Position numbers and translations under genes: made by a program. From Bacteriovoracaceae bacterium UBA4096 (GTDB lineage Bacteria > Bdellovibrionota > Bacteriovoracia > Bacteriovoracales > Bacteriovoracaceae), in assembly GCA_002381945.1 (NCBI GenBank), contig DFXY01000017.1:58464-66356 (forward strand): a stretch of 7,893 nucleotides of DNA, read 5' to 3'. The notes under the pieces were generated by a model. It had not been told where the DNA came from, did no database searches, and saw nothing but the letters and a program-made list of their open reading frames with translations. Shown here one piece after another: positions 1 through 6,653 of the stretch. How positions within the stretch are numbered: position 1 is the stretch's first letter; every line of letters begins with the position of its first letter.

Positions 1-113
1 TGTCATAAAAAATAGTGTGATCCAAAAGTGGCCAAACGTTCTCATGCTTTTTATTATGATTCAGAACTCTTTCAAACCCAAGACGTTTTAATCTGACCAA
101 TTCAGGAGACTAT
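1..113. other. Left-edge leader upstream of the transaldolase gene; possible tail of an unseen gene
   Basis: No gene can be assigned firmly here. One plus-strand frame is open from base 2 to a TAA at 89-91 and could be the last 29 codons of an upstream gene. A second plus frame is stopped by TAG at 13-15. On the minus strand an ATG at 45-43 opens a hydrophobic run to the window edge (MRTFGHFWITLFFMT), which could be the start of a divergent exported protein, but it has no good ribosome site. An AT-rich stretch at 52-60 holds overlapping -10-like hexamers (TATTAT, TATGAT), but no convincing -35 lies at the right distance. The sequence to the left would settle which reading is right. Confidence 0.25.
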
Positions 114-758
114 ATGGAATTTTTTATTGATACCGGTGATATTAACGAAATTAAAACTGCTTATGCCTGGGGATTTGTAGATGGTGTGACAACCAATCCA
201 AGCCTGGTGGCCAAAAGTGGAAAAAATCAAAAAGAACTGATCAAGGAAATCGCAGAAATCGTCGATGGCCCAATTTCTGCTGAAGTGATCTCTCTTGAGG
301 CAGATGGCATGATTAAAGAAGGCATGGAACTCGCCCAGATTCATAAGAATGTAGTGATTAAACTTCCTATGACCAAAGATGGGATGATTGCTTGTAAACA
401 CTTCTCAAAGAACAACATCAAAACTAACGTCACACTTATTTTCTCAGCTAACCAGGCCCTTTTAGCTGCTAAAAACGGTGCCACCTACGTATCACCATTT
501 GTTGGGCGACTGGATGATGTAGGACAGACTGGTATGGATCTGATTCAGGAAATCCGAGTCATTTTTAATAATTATGGCTTTGAAACGAAAATTCTGGCGG
601 CCTCTCTGCGCCACTCAACTCACGTGAAAGATTGCGCTATGGTTGGGGCAGACACGGCAACTCTTCCATTTAAAGTTATTGAGGGTTTATTCGCTCACCC
701 TTTAACTAAAAACGGTTTAGATCAATTTATGGCCGATCACGCTAAATCAATGAAGTAA
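114..758 (+). CDS. tal: Transaldolase, small TalC/FSA-like subfamily
   Basis: Predicted cytosolic class I aldolase-fold enzyme of the non-oxidative pentose phosphate pathway. It would move a dihydroxyacetone unit from sedoheptulose 7-phosphate to glyceraldehyde 3-phosphate. The 214 residues match the usual length of the short transaldolase/fructose-6-phosphate aldolase group. Visible motifs are the N-terminal FFIDTGD (D6), GVTTNPSL (T26-N28), the Schiff-base lysine K83 in VVIKLPMT, KTNVTLIFSANQA, and YVSPFVGRLDD at 125-135. F129 occupies the position that is Tyr131 in E. coli FsaA. Phe there is typical of true transaldolases, so I favour transaldolase over fructose-6-phosphate aldolase. The start is supported by AGGAG at 104-108, five bases before the ATG. 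The gene is followed by the matrixin gene on the same strand after 73 bases with no clear terminator. There is no sign of truncation. Confidence 0.93.
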   Translation: MEFFIDTGDINEIKTAYAWGFVDGVTTNPSLVAKSGKNQKELIKEIAEIVDGPISAEVISLEADGMIKEGMELAQIHKNVVIKLPMTKDGMIACKHFSKNNIKTNVTLIFSANQALLAAKNGATYVSPFVGRLDDVGQTGMDLIQEIRVIFNNYGFETKILAASLRHSTHVKDCAMVGADTATLPFKVIEGLFAHPLTKNGLDQFMADHAKSMK

Positions 759-783
759 GTCCTCGTTAAAAAACTCATTTTTG

Positions 784-827
784 CCCCTGAAGAGCCGATA
801 CAGAATAAAACCTGTGCTCTTCCGGGG
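784..827 (+). promoter_or_regulatory. Imperfect hairpin covering the ribosome-binding region of the matrixin gene
   Basis: CCCC at 784-787 pairs with GGGG at 824-827. After one T/C mismatch, GAAGAGC (789-795) pairs with GCTCTTC (816-822). After a four-base bulge, ACAG (800-803) pairs with CTGT (812-815) around an eight-base loop. That makes 15 pairs, ending five bases before the ATG at 832. The only Shine-Dalgarno-like sequence for that start is GGGGG at 824-828, so folding would hide it. There is no T-run after the stem, which argues against a terminator for the transaldolase gene. The pairing is seen directly; a role in translation control is inference. Confidence 0.5.
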
Positions 828-831
828 GAAA

Positions 832-1641
832 ATGAAAACTGCTCTTTTACTCACGACCATTCTAATCTCGGCCGCCTGTGTTCCATCCCCAAAGGTTGGG
901 GAAACAACAAGCGGTAGAATGAATAAAAACTCACCTATCTATTGGGCCACAGCAAATACCTTAGAGTTGAAGATATCCGAAGATTTTTCTTCGGCCGAAA
1001 AAAGTAATATCTCGGCCATGAGTTCTGCCTGGTCAGCATCAGTCGGAAATAAAAGAATCTTTTTTAGTCATACTAATACGACTGTCGAAAAATCCAGCGC
1101 CAGCTTAAATCTGGATAGTTTGGGTGATGATGATACCTTCGGCATTTACCGTATTACCCACTGGCCAAAGAGTCTGCCTTCCTCGGCCCTGGCAGTGACT
1201 CAACTCTTCTTGAGGCCCTATAATGTGGGCGAATCCGATGAATATGCTGTCATTGAGCATGCTGATATTCTGATCAATGAAAATTTATATAACTTCCGCA
1301 CAACTGATACTCACGTAAGTGGGACCTTTGATTTAAGAACAGTTGTTCTGCATGAAATGGGACATTTTCTGGGACTGCAGCACAAGACCGGTGATACGGT
1401 GATGATTGATGCTATCGGAGAGAACAGCGAAAAAAGAGCACCAACCAATATTGATATTGCGGATATTGCAGACAAGTACAATATCTCTCTTGGATCCGGT
1501 GGGGCACACGCCATCATGGCAAAAAACACCCAGACCTATCAACCAAGAACAGAAGGCCCCAAAGTGAAGATGATCATTGAATTAAGGGCCGACGGCAAAT
1601 GTGTCCACAGCCTTAATGGGATCGAAACCGACCGGCATTAA
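832..1641 (+). CDS. Matrixin-family zinc metalloprotease, predicted lipoprotein
   Basis: Predicted secreted, lipid-anchored metzincin of 269 residues. The catalytic zinc motif HEMGHFLGLQH lies at residues 174-184 (ligands H174, H178, H184; catalytic E175), and the Met-turn methionine is probably M191 in TVMIDA. Before it comes a typical matrixin strand (HADILINENLYNF) and DLRTVVLHE. The N-terminus MKTALLLTTILISAAC is a short type II signal peptide with a probable lipidated C16. The lipobox is SAAC, so position -3 is Ser rather than the usual Leu. An in-frame TTG at 781 would add 17 residues, including Arg and Lys, ahead of this signal and has no ribosome site, so ATG 832 is preferred. About 78 residues follow the Met-turn, with no recognised domain. 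Substrate is unknown; cell-envelope or prey-protein cleavage is speculation. The 3' end meets the opposing M1-like gene one base away. Confidence 0.85.
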   Translation: MKTALLLTTILISAACVPSPKVGETTSGRMNKNSPIYWATANTLELKISEDFSSAEKSNISAMSSAWSASVGNKRIFFSHTNTTVEKSSASLNLDSLGDDDTFGIYRITHWPKSLPSSALAVTQLFLRPYNVGESDEYAVIEHADILINENLYNFRTTDTHVSGTFDLRTVVLHEMGHFLGLQHKTGDTVMIDAIGENSEKRAPTNIDIADIADKYNISLGSGGAHAIMAKNTQTYQPRTEGPKVKMIIELRADGKCVHSLNGIETDRH

Positions 1642-1642
1642 T

Positions 1643-2998
1643 CTATAAATGCTTATGTAATTCTTCAATGCTCATTTTCTGATGGACCGGATGCTCGTGA
1701 CTTAAAGATTTCTGAAAAGAATTCTTGGTTCCAAAAGTATATTTCCGGAAATCTTCTTCAACCGACTCTCCATAAAAACTACTCATCTCTTGTATGAATT
1801 CTTCCACAAAAAGTGGAGCAAAAAGACGTTTTTCCAGAATGTGCCTCATAAAAGGTTTAAGCCCACCTTTGGCCTTAAATCTTCCATCCATTAAACTCAT
1901 AAAACGTTCACCAAAAGTATAAGCAGAATAATCAGTTGTCCGGGTGTAGTAGGCCTGATTGGACATTCTACTGGTCCCTGAAAGTTCATAAAGTGTCTGA
2001 TAACCTTTATCCCGCCAGCTTGCCAGGGCCTCATCCAGCCATCCTGAATTACCATTGGCCGGCATCATTCCTCGTGCGAAATAAGAATGAAACAATTCAT
2101 GTCCTAAAGCACTAGTACTTGTCATGGTGGCGCCGTGATACTCCATCCCACCTTGGCCGGCATTGTAAATAACCATGGATGGGTGCGGCCAGGCACCGTA
2201 ATCCCCTTCTAATTCATGAAAGATTTGAGTGGTAAGGGCCTGAAGAGTTTCAAGCGAAGAGGTGCCTTTTAAGGCCGGTTTAGCGACATAAATGACAACA
2301 GGAACCTCACGGCCATCAACCGACTTTAATGAAAATCGAACCTCATCAGAAGTGGTCTCTGGCATGGTATGAAAGAAAATAGAGGCAGCGTTGTAATAGT
2401 CCGGATAAGAAATGGCAAAAGTATTATTCCCTTTATCCTCAACAACTCCGTTGGTATAAATTTTCTGTTTTGTCTTATTGCCCAGAAATTCAATTTCAAA
2501 TTTCATCTTCACTTGATCGTATTCAAGATTCGCGGGAAGATAACGCTCTAGAAACCTTCTCTCTGAAAGATCAGAAATCCAGAAAGCACTTTTCACTCCA
2601 CCATCTCTCCAATCAAGTAAAGTTTTTAAAGGAACACTGATGATGGCAGTATGACTTCCAATGGGAAGTTCTTTATTAATCACCCTGACTTTGGTTTCCC
2701 TTGAGGGGGTTTTGATTTCATTCGCGTAAACGGCTTCACCATTTAGTGTGATGCTACTTGGATCTTCTACGCTGTCAAAGATAGGACGTCCGGCCTCAGG
2801 AGTATTGAATTTAATGGTCGCAATGACCTGAGCTGAGCGATTTCTCACATGATAAGAAATCTTATAGCTCGCCTCAATGAAATCCACAAAAACCGCTTTC
2901 CCACCAGAAACCAGGAAAGAACGTGGTCTATGAGTGAGGTCATTTTTTTCTGCCAGAACACTGGTAGAAATGATCAAACCCAAAAAAAAGAATTTCAT
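1643..2998 (-). CDS. Exported M1-like (gluzincin) zinc metallopeptidase
   Basis: The 451-residue protein starts with a Sec signal peptide (MKFFFLGLIISTSVLA, likely cut after residue 16), so it should act in the periplasm or outside the cell. The first ~220 residues are beta-rich, as in the N-terminal domain of M1 peptidases. The catalytic part has GGMEYHG at 283-289 (the substrate-binding GAMEN position, with Tyr for Asn), HELFH at 300-304, and E323 in WLDEALA. The ligands are H300, H304 and E323 in the exact M1 spacing HExxH-x18-E. Y360 in SAYTFGERF matches the catalytic Tyr of the M1 YxKG motif. No C-terminal HEAT-like domain is present, so it is shorter than aminopeptidase N. AGGAG (bases 3010-3006) lies seven bases before the ATG. 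Family placement is firm; aminopeptidase versus endopeptidase activity cannot be decided. It lies downstream of the topoisomerase operon but beyond that operon's terminator. Confidence 0.85.
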   Translation of the reverse strand: MKFFFLGLIISTSVLAEKNDLTHRPRSFLVSGGKAVFVDFIEASYKISYHVRNRSAQVIATIKFNTPEAGRPIFDSVEDPSSITLNGEAVYANEIKTPSRETKVRVINKELPIGSHTAIISVPLKTLLDWRDGGVKSAFWISDLSERRFLERYLPANLEYDQVKMKFEIEFLGNKTKQKIYTNGVVEDKGNNTFAISYPDYYNAASIFFHTMPETTSDEVRFSLKSVDGREVPVVIYVAKPALKGTSSLETLQALTTQIFHELEGDYGAWPHPSMVIYNAGQGGMEYHGATMTSTSALGHELFHSYFARGMMPANGNSGWLDEALASWRDKGYQTLYELSGTSRMSNQAYYTRTTDYSAYTFGERFMSLMDGRFKAKGGLKPFMRHILEKRLFAPLFVEEFIQEMSSFYGESVEEDFRKYTFGTKNSFQKSLSHEHPVHQKMSIEELHKHL

Positions 2999-3082
2999 AG
3001 GGGGACTCCTTTAAATATAGGGGGCATATGAACAAAAGCGATCACTTATGTCTAGCGGCCAGGAAAATTTGATAGGATGATT

Positions 3083-3110
3083 TAAAAGGGCCCCAGAAGG
3101 GGCCCATTTA
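3083..3110 (-). terminator. Intrinsic terminator of the topoisomerase operon
   Basis: Read on the minus strand, a perfect seven-pair stem GGGCCCC/GGGGCCC (3105-3099 with 3094-3088) closes a TTCT loop and is followed by TTTTAAAT. It starts six bases after the TAA of the cleavage-subunit gene. Three further A-T pairs can form outside a T/T mismatch. It separates the operon from the M1-like peptidase gene, which must therefore have its own promoter in the ~70 bases that follow; I could not pick a convincing one there. Confidence 0.85.
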
Positions 3111-3111
3111 A

Positions 3112-4542
3112 TTACTGTCTGGTTTTGGAAGTTGTTGTTTTTGCTTTAGAAAAGTTTCTTTTCTTTTCCGCCTCTTTCTCATTCATCACAGCGGCGAGCT
3201 TCTTACCAGTCTCTTCGAGCTCCTCGATGAGCTTTTTCTTAAGCATTGCTGGAGACTTAAGGATCTTTTTGAATTCGTTCAAGGCCGAAGTTTCTTCTTT
3301 AATTAAAAGTAAGCGCTTCTCGACTTCTTCTTTGGTCATTCGATAAATGGCCATGTCTGCCAGATATTCAGCGTAAATAAATTTCTGCTTACTCAGATAC
3401 TCAATGTAATCCTTACGATTGGCCTTCTTTTCAGCAATCGCATAATGCTTTTCGCGAATAAAGCGGATGATTTCGTTATTCTTAGTCAGGCGATCTTCAT
3501 AATCTTTAATAAGAAGTTCATAACGGCGTTTGGTGACTGCAATCCGTTGAACGGTAAAGACTTCCAGGATTTCTTCAACGGTATGAAAGACCTTAACCCC
3601 TTTTTCAGTAATTAAGGTGTAATTAGGAACAACTGAGCTTGTGACCCCCATTACTTCTTCGACTTCTTTAAGAGTTGGGGTTTGACCGCGCTTAAAGATG
3701 AGCTCAATGTTGATAACGTTATCTACAGAAGAATCGATATAATCCTTCAAGAAATCATTATCCATGTGCTTATTTAGATGACGATAAATCTTATGGGCAT
3801 CGTAACCTTTCGGCACTTCAGTTATAAAGATCTTATCTCCCACCTGCTTGAAGGCCATTCTGGTGATGATGCGGCCTTTTTCATCAGTGGTGATTTTCTC
3901 ATTATAGTAGCGGTAATAAGGTTTGATCTTCTTGATCTTGCCGGTCTCCACAAAAGAGATCATGGATTTAATGATGTCATCATGATTGAAACTTGGGATG
4001 ACCGATGAGAAACCGGTTCCAATACCTTCAGCTCCGTTTAAAAGCATAATAGGAAGCTTCGGAAGCAGACCTACTGGCTCCATGACTTTTTCATCATAGT
4101 TAGGAACCATCTGTACCTGGTTCATATCATCAAATAAAAGGATCTCAGCGACTTTGCCCATTTTACATTCAATGTATCGGGCCGCAGCTGCCTGAGTTTC
4201 CATTCTTTCTCCGAAATAACCCTTCTTATCAATCAAAGGATAGTTATTGGAGAAAGTGTAATCCTGGGCAAGATTAACAATTGATTGTTCAACTGAGGCC
4301 GGCCCATGAGGATGAAGAGTTAAAACTAATCCAGTTAATGAACTTACTTTGATTAATCCTTTATTGGAGTTTTTCCAAAGGGTAAAAAGGATTCTTCTTT
4401 GAGAAGGCTTCAGACCATCTTGTAGATAAGGAATGGCCCGATCCATCAAAGTATAAATCTGATAGGTTCTATATTCTTCTTTAACCAGTGCTTCTAAAGG
4501 CACTGCTGACATTGAATGAAGTGCTTGTTGTGGATCTTTCAT
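3112..4542 (-). CDS. Type IIA DNA topoisomerase, DNA-cleaving subunit (ParC/GyrA-like; resembles T4 gp52)
   Basis: Predicted cytosolic subunit that cuts and rejoins both DNA strands, forming an A2B2 enzyme with the product of the overlapping upstream gene. The 476 residues show DGLKPSQRRILF (42-53), HPHG (77-80), the catalytic pair R122-Y123 in AAAARYIECK, and LLNGAEGIGTGF (167-178). A long helical coiled-coil region (about 330-450) follows, including NYTLITEKG and MAIYRMTKEEVEKR. GIGTGF and SNNYPLID-KGYFGER resemble eukaryotic topoisomerase II. The coiled-coil part resembles phage T4 gp52 (about 440 aa) in motif order and wording, as I recall that sequence. GyrA and ParC are usually 740-880 aa; this protein ends after the coiled coil with a short basic tail and lacks the beta-pinwheel DNA-wrapping domain. 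At the GyrA Ser83 and Asp87 positions it has A82 and Q86. The ATG overlaps the upstream TGA (ATGA), suggesting coupled translation. Family call is firm; decatenase versus other role is unproven. Confidence 0.9.
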   Translation of the reverse strand: MKDPQQALHSMSAVPLEALVKEEYRTYQIYTLMDRAIPYLQDGLKPSQRRILFTLWKNSNKGLIKVSSLTGLVLTLHPHGPASVEQSIVNLAQDYTFSNNYPLIDKKGYFGERMETQAAAARYIECKMGKVAEILLFDDMNQVQMVPNYDEKVMEPVGLLPKLPIMLLNGAEGIGTGFSSVIPSFNHDDIIKSMISFVETGKIKKIKPYYRYYNEKITTDEKGRIITRMAFKQVGDKIFITEVPKGYDAHKIYRHLNKHMDNDFLKDYIDSSVDNVINIELIFKRGQTPTLKEVEEVMGVTSSVVPNYTLITEKGVKVFHTVEEILEVFTVQRIAVTKRRYELLIKDYEDRLTKNNEIIRFIREKHYAIAEKKANRKDYIEYLSKQKFIYAEYLADMAIYRMTKEEVEKRLLLIKEETSALNEFKKILKSPAMLKKKLIEELEETGKKLAAVMNEKEAEKKRNFSKAKTTTSKTRQ

Positions 4543-6575
4543 AGTAATGCTCTTGCCTCACGTTCCGCTTTTTTCTTGTCGGCCTTATGTCCAGCAATAA
4601 TGTTGGTAAGATCGACATCAATTTCTTCTGAATCAATCAGAAGGTCTTTTCTAAGTTGTGATTCTTTTCCAAAACAAGTCTCTAGCATATTCTTAGAGGC
4701 CCCCATGTCTTTCACAGAAATCTTTGTGAATTCTTTGCGGTTAAGGACATGCTTAAAAGCTTCCTGACTCATTTCACCCAGACCTTTGTTTCTCATGATC
4801 TCTTTAATCTTGATGTCTTTGCGGGCCTTGAGTTTTTCCATTTCATCCGGTGACTCACAATAAAGAGTGCCTTTATCCGTAATCACCTCAAAGAGAGGAG
4901 CTTTTGCAATCTGGATCATGCCCATTTCAAACATTTCAGGCCAGAAAGTGAAAAAGAAATTGGTTAGAAGTGTATTGATATGTCCACCATCAACATCCGA
5001 GTCGGCGAGGAAGACAATTTTTGAATAACGAAGTTCTTTTGGATCAGCTTTTTGCCCAATCGCCAGACCAATGGAGCTCATGATGTCAGCAAATTCCTGA
5101 TTCTCCAGCACTTCTTTAATTGAAGCTTGAGAAACGTTCATAGGCTTACCTTTCAGAGCAATACCGCCTTGGTATAGTTTATCCCGGGCCGAACGAAGAC
5201 CACCAATCGCCGAGTCACCTTCACAGATAAAAAGTGCACACTTGGTGCGGTCTTTTCGCTCGTTAGCATCAAGGAGTTTTTCCACTCTTTGCTTTTTACC
5301 TTTCTTGGCAAGTTTAGATGCGTCTTTTAGATCCATCAGGCGCTGACGGGACTTGGCCCTCTCCATGATATGATCCAAAAGTTCCTTATTCTTCCGCATG
5401 AATTTATCCATGCCATCACCCATAAAGGACTCGATGGCCTTTTCCAGCAGAGTGTCTCTTACTAATTTACGTTTTGTCTGAGATTCAAAGCGTGGATTAG
5501 GCATCACAATACCGATGACAAAAGTCATCCCGGCCAGAACATCATTATCAACTAAAGTTAGTTTGTCTTTTTTAGCTGTTCTTTCAAGTTTGTCTTTAAC
5601 TGTGTTGATATATAGACGCTTAATACGGTCGTGATGGAAACCACCGTCATAAGTCGGAGTTGAGTTAACAAAAGAAATCATTCTTTCTTTTTCATCTGAT
5701 TTTTTATCAAAAGTAACCGAGACATGAATATCGTACTTGGCCTTAACTTTGGCACCTTTGATGTTGGTGGTCTCATAGACGTAACCTTCATCACCAATGA
5801 GCTGAGCACTTCCGCTATCAATACGCTGAGCGAGTTCGAAAAGACCTTTTTTATAAAGATATTTTTCATCATTAAAATAGAAGGTAAGACCCGGGTTGTT
5901 GTAGGCCAGATCAATAATTCTTTTACGAAGAAGTTCTTTGTCTACTACCTGATTTTTATACACTTCTTTGGCGAGAGTGAGTTCAACCCGAACCCCAGAA
6001 GGACCTTTGAAGGGCTTCTCTTTAGTCTTTTTAATTTGAAGGGCACCATCAATAAACTCATAAGTTTGTTCTTTCTTAGAGTTGTAGTGACGGACAGTTG
6101 CCTTAAACATATCAGAAGTCAGACAAGTGGCAGAAGCCCCTAGACCATTCTGTCCAAGTGTCCGGTAAAGGAATCCCTTATCGTCTACTTCTTCATCCTT
6201 AAATTTAGAACCCGTTCTGAACTCCGTATAAACGTCTTTCATCTTGGCCAGTGGAAAACCAATCCCATTATCCTGGACAGTAATTACCTTACCATCAGGA
6301 GAAATATTACAATGGATCTCAGTTACGTGACCTCGATAAAACTCATCTATACAGTTATCGAGAATTTCTTCGATGGCCTTGGACTTGGCCTGATGGAAAT
6401 CGACCTTTCTAAAATCCAGGGAATCTTTGGTATAAACATAAGTATCAAGCTCTTCTATATCATTACTGCCAAATACCAGAGTCACGCGATTACGGCAGTG
6501 CCAGCGCTGGTCTTTGCTTTCGATTAAAGCTTCCTTGACTTTTGCGCCACGGCGCTTCACTTCTTCGACGGCCAT
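4539..6575 (-). CDS. Type IIA DNA topoisomerase, ATPase/Toprim subunit (ParE/GyrB-like; resembles T4 gp39+gp60)
   Basis: Predicted ATP-driven subunit of the same enzyme, 678 residues. The GHKL ATPase domain has EEILDNCIDE (general base E70, Mg-binding N74), DNGIGFP (102-108) and the G-rich loop LGQNGLGASA (140-149). The transducer domain has SFVNSTPTYDGG (301-312) and ESQTKRK with ATP-contacting K368. The Toprim domain has CEGDSAIGG (E452, D454) and ADSDVDGGH (D525, D527, D529), with ALKGKPMN between. The RPGMYIG motif of gyrase and ParE is absent; its place is taken by NRVTLVFGS. EGDSAIG, the following RD..L.GG pattern and GLAIGQK recall T4 gp39, which in T4 is split from gp60; here it is one chain. 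A start at 6614 would add 13 residues. ATG 6575 is chosen because AAGGAG lies nine bases upstream and the earlier start has none. This is the first gene of the operon. Confidence 0.9.
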   Translation of the reverse strand: MAVEEVKRRGAKVKEALIESKDQRWHCRNRVTLVFGSNDIEELDTYVYTKDSLDFRKVDFHQAKSKAIEEILDNCIDEFYRGHVTEIHCNISPDGKVITVQDNGIGFPLAKMKDVYTEFRTGSKFKDEEVDDKGFLYRTLGQNGLGASATCLTSDMFKATVRHYNSKKEQTYEFIDGALQIKKTKEKPFKGPSGVRVELTLAKEVYKNQVVDKELLRKRIIDLAYNNPGLTFYFNDEKYLYKKGLFELAQRIDSGSAQLIGDEGYVYETTNIKGAKVKAKYDIHVSVTFDKKSDEKERMISFVNSTPTYDGGFHHDRIKRLYINTVKDKLERTAKKDKLTLVDNDVLAGMTFVIGIVMPNPRFESQTKRKLVRDTLLEKAIESFMGDGMDKFMRKNKELLDHIMERAKSRQRLMDLKDASKLAKKGKKQRVEKLLDANERKDRTKCALFICEGDSAIGGLRSARDKLYQGGIALKGKPMNVSQASIKEVLENQEFADIMSSIGLAIGQKADPKELRYSKIVFLADSDVDGGHINTLLTNFFFTFWPEMFEMGMIQIAKAPLFEVITDKGTLYCESPDEMEKLKARKDIKIKEIMRNKGLGEMSQEAFKHVLNRKEFTKISVKDMGASKNMLETCFGKESQLRKDLLIDSEEIDVDLTNIIAGHKADKKKAEREARALL

Positions 6576-6584
6576 TGTCAAAGT

Positions 6585-6590
6585 CTCCTT
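6585..6590 (-). promoter_or_regulatory. Ribosome binding site fixing the start of the ATPase subunit
   Basis: Minus-strand AAGGAG (bases 6590-6585) lies nine bases before the ATG at 6575. It falls inside the coding sequence if the longer reading from 6614 is used, so it favours the shorter 678-residue protein. Confidence 0.75.
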
Positions 6591-6595
6591 TAAAG

Positions 6596-6625
6596 TTGCT
6601 TGCAAGAAAATCAATAGGATAAGAT
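6596..6625 (+). promoter_or_regulatory. Candidate promoter of the exported SRPBCC-like gene
   Basis: TTGCTT at 6596-6601 and TAAGAT at 6620-6625 are separated by 18 bases, predicting a start near 6632 and a leader of about 20 bases. It overlaps the candidate minus-strand promoter, so the two divergent genes could compete for polymerase. Each hexamer matches the consensus only partly. Confidence 0.33.
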
Positions 6626-6651
6626 TAAGGTCATCCCAAACAATAGGTCAA
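6616..6651 (-). promoter_or_regulatory. Candidate promoter of the topoisomerase operon
   Basis: Two overlapping sigma70-like arrangements are visible on the minus strand: TTGACC (6651-6646), an 18-base spacer and TAATCT (6627-6622); or TTGTTT (6643-6638), a 16-base spacer and TATCCT (6621-6616). Both would give a leader of roughly 30-40 bases. The location is right for the divergent intergenic gap, but the -10 matches are only fair and no transcript data are available. Confidence 0.35.
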
Positions 6652-6653
6652 CG

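Noticed and set aside
102..401. 99-codon minus-strand open frame over the transaldolase gene
   Set aside because: It is antisense to a strongly conserved gene with a good ribosome site; its composition is that of a shadow frame.
784..827. Hairpin as an intrinsic terminator of the transaldolase gene
   Set aside because: No T-run follows the stem on the plus strand, and the next gene's ATG starts five bases later.
781..831. TTG start at 781 for the matrixin gene
   Set aside because: It has no ribosome site and puts a charged 17-residue extension ahead of a clean lipoprotein signal peptide beginning at ATG 832.
5724..6143. 139-codon plus-strand open frame inside the ATPase subunit gene
   Set aside because: It lies wholly antisense to a conserved coding region, has no recognisable domain, and reads as a shadow frame.
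3112..6575. Topoisomerase genes as part of an integrated phage
   Set aside because: No integrase, structural, lysis or replication genes and no attachment repeats are visible, and the neighbours look like ordinary chromosomal genes.
6576..6614. Upstream ATG at 6614 for the ATPase subunit
   Set aside because: It lacks a ribosome site, would overlap the likely promoter region, and a good AAGGAG precedes the ATG at 6575.
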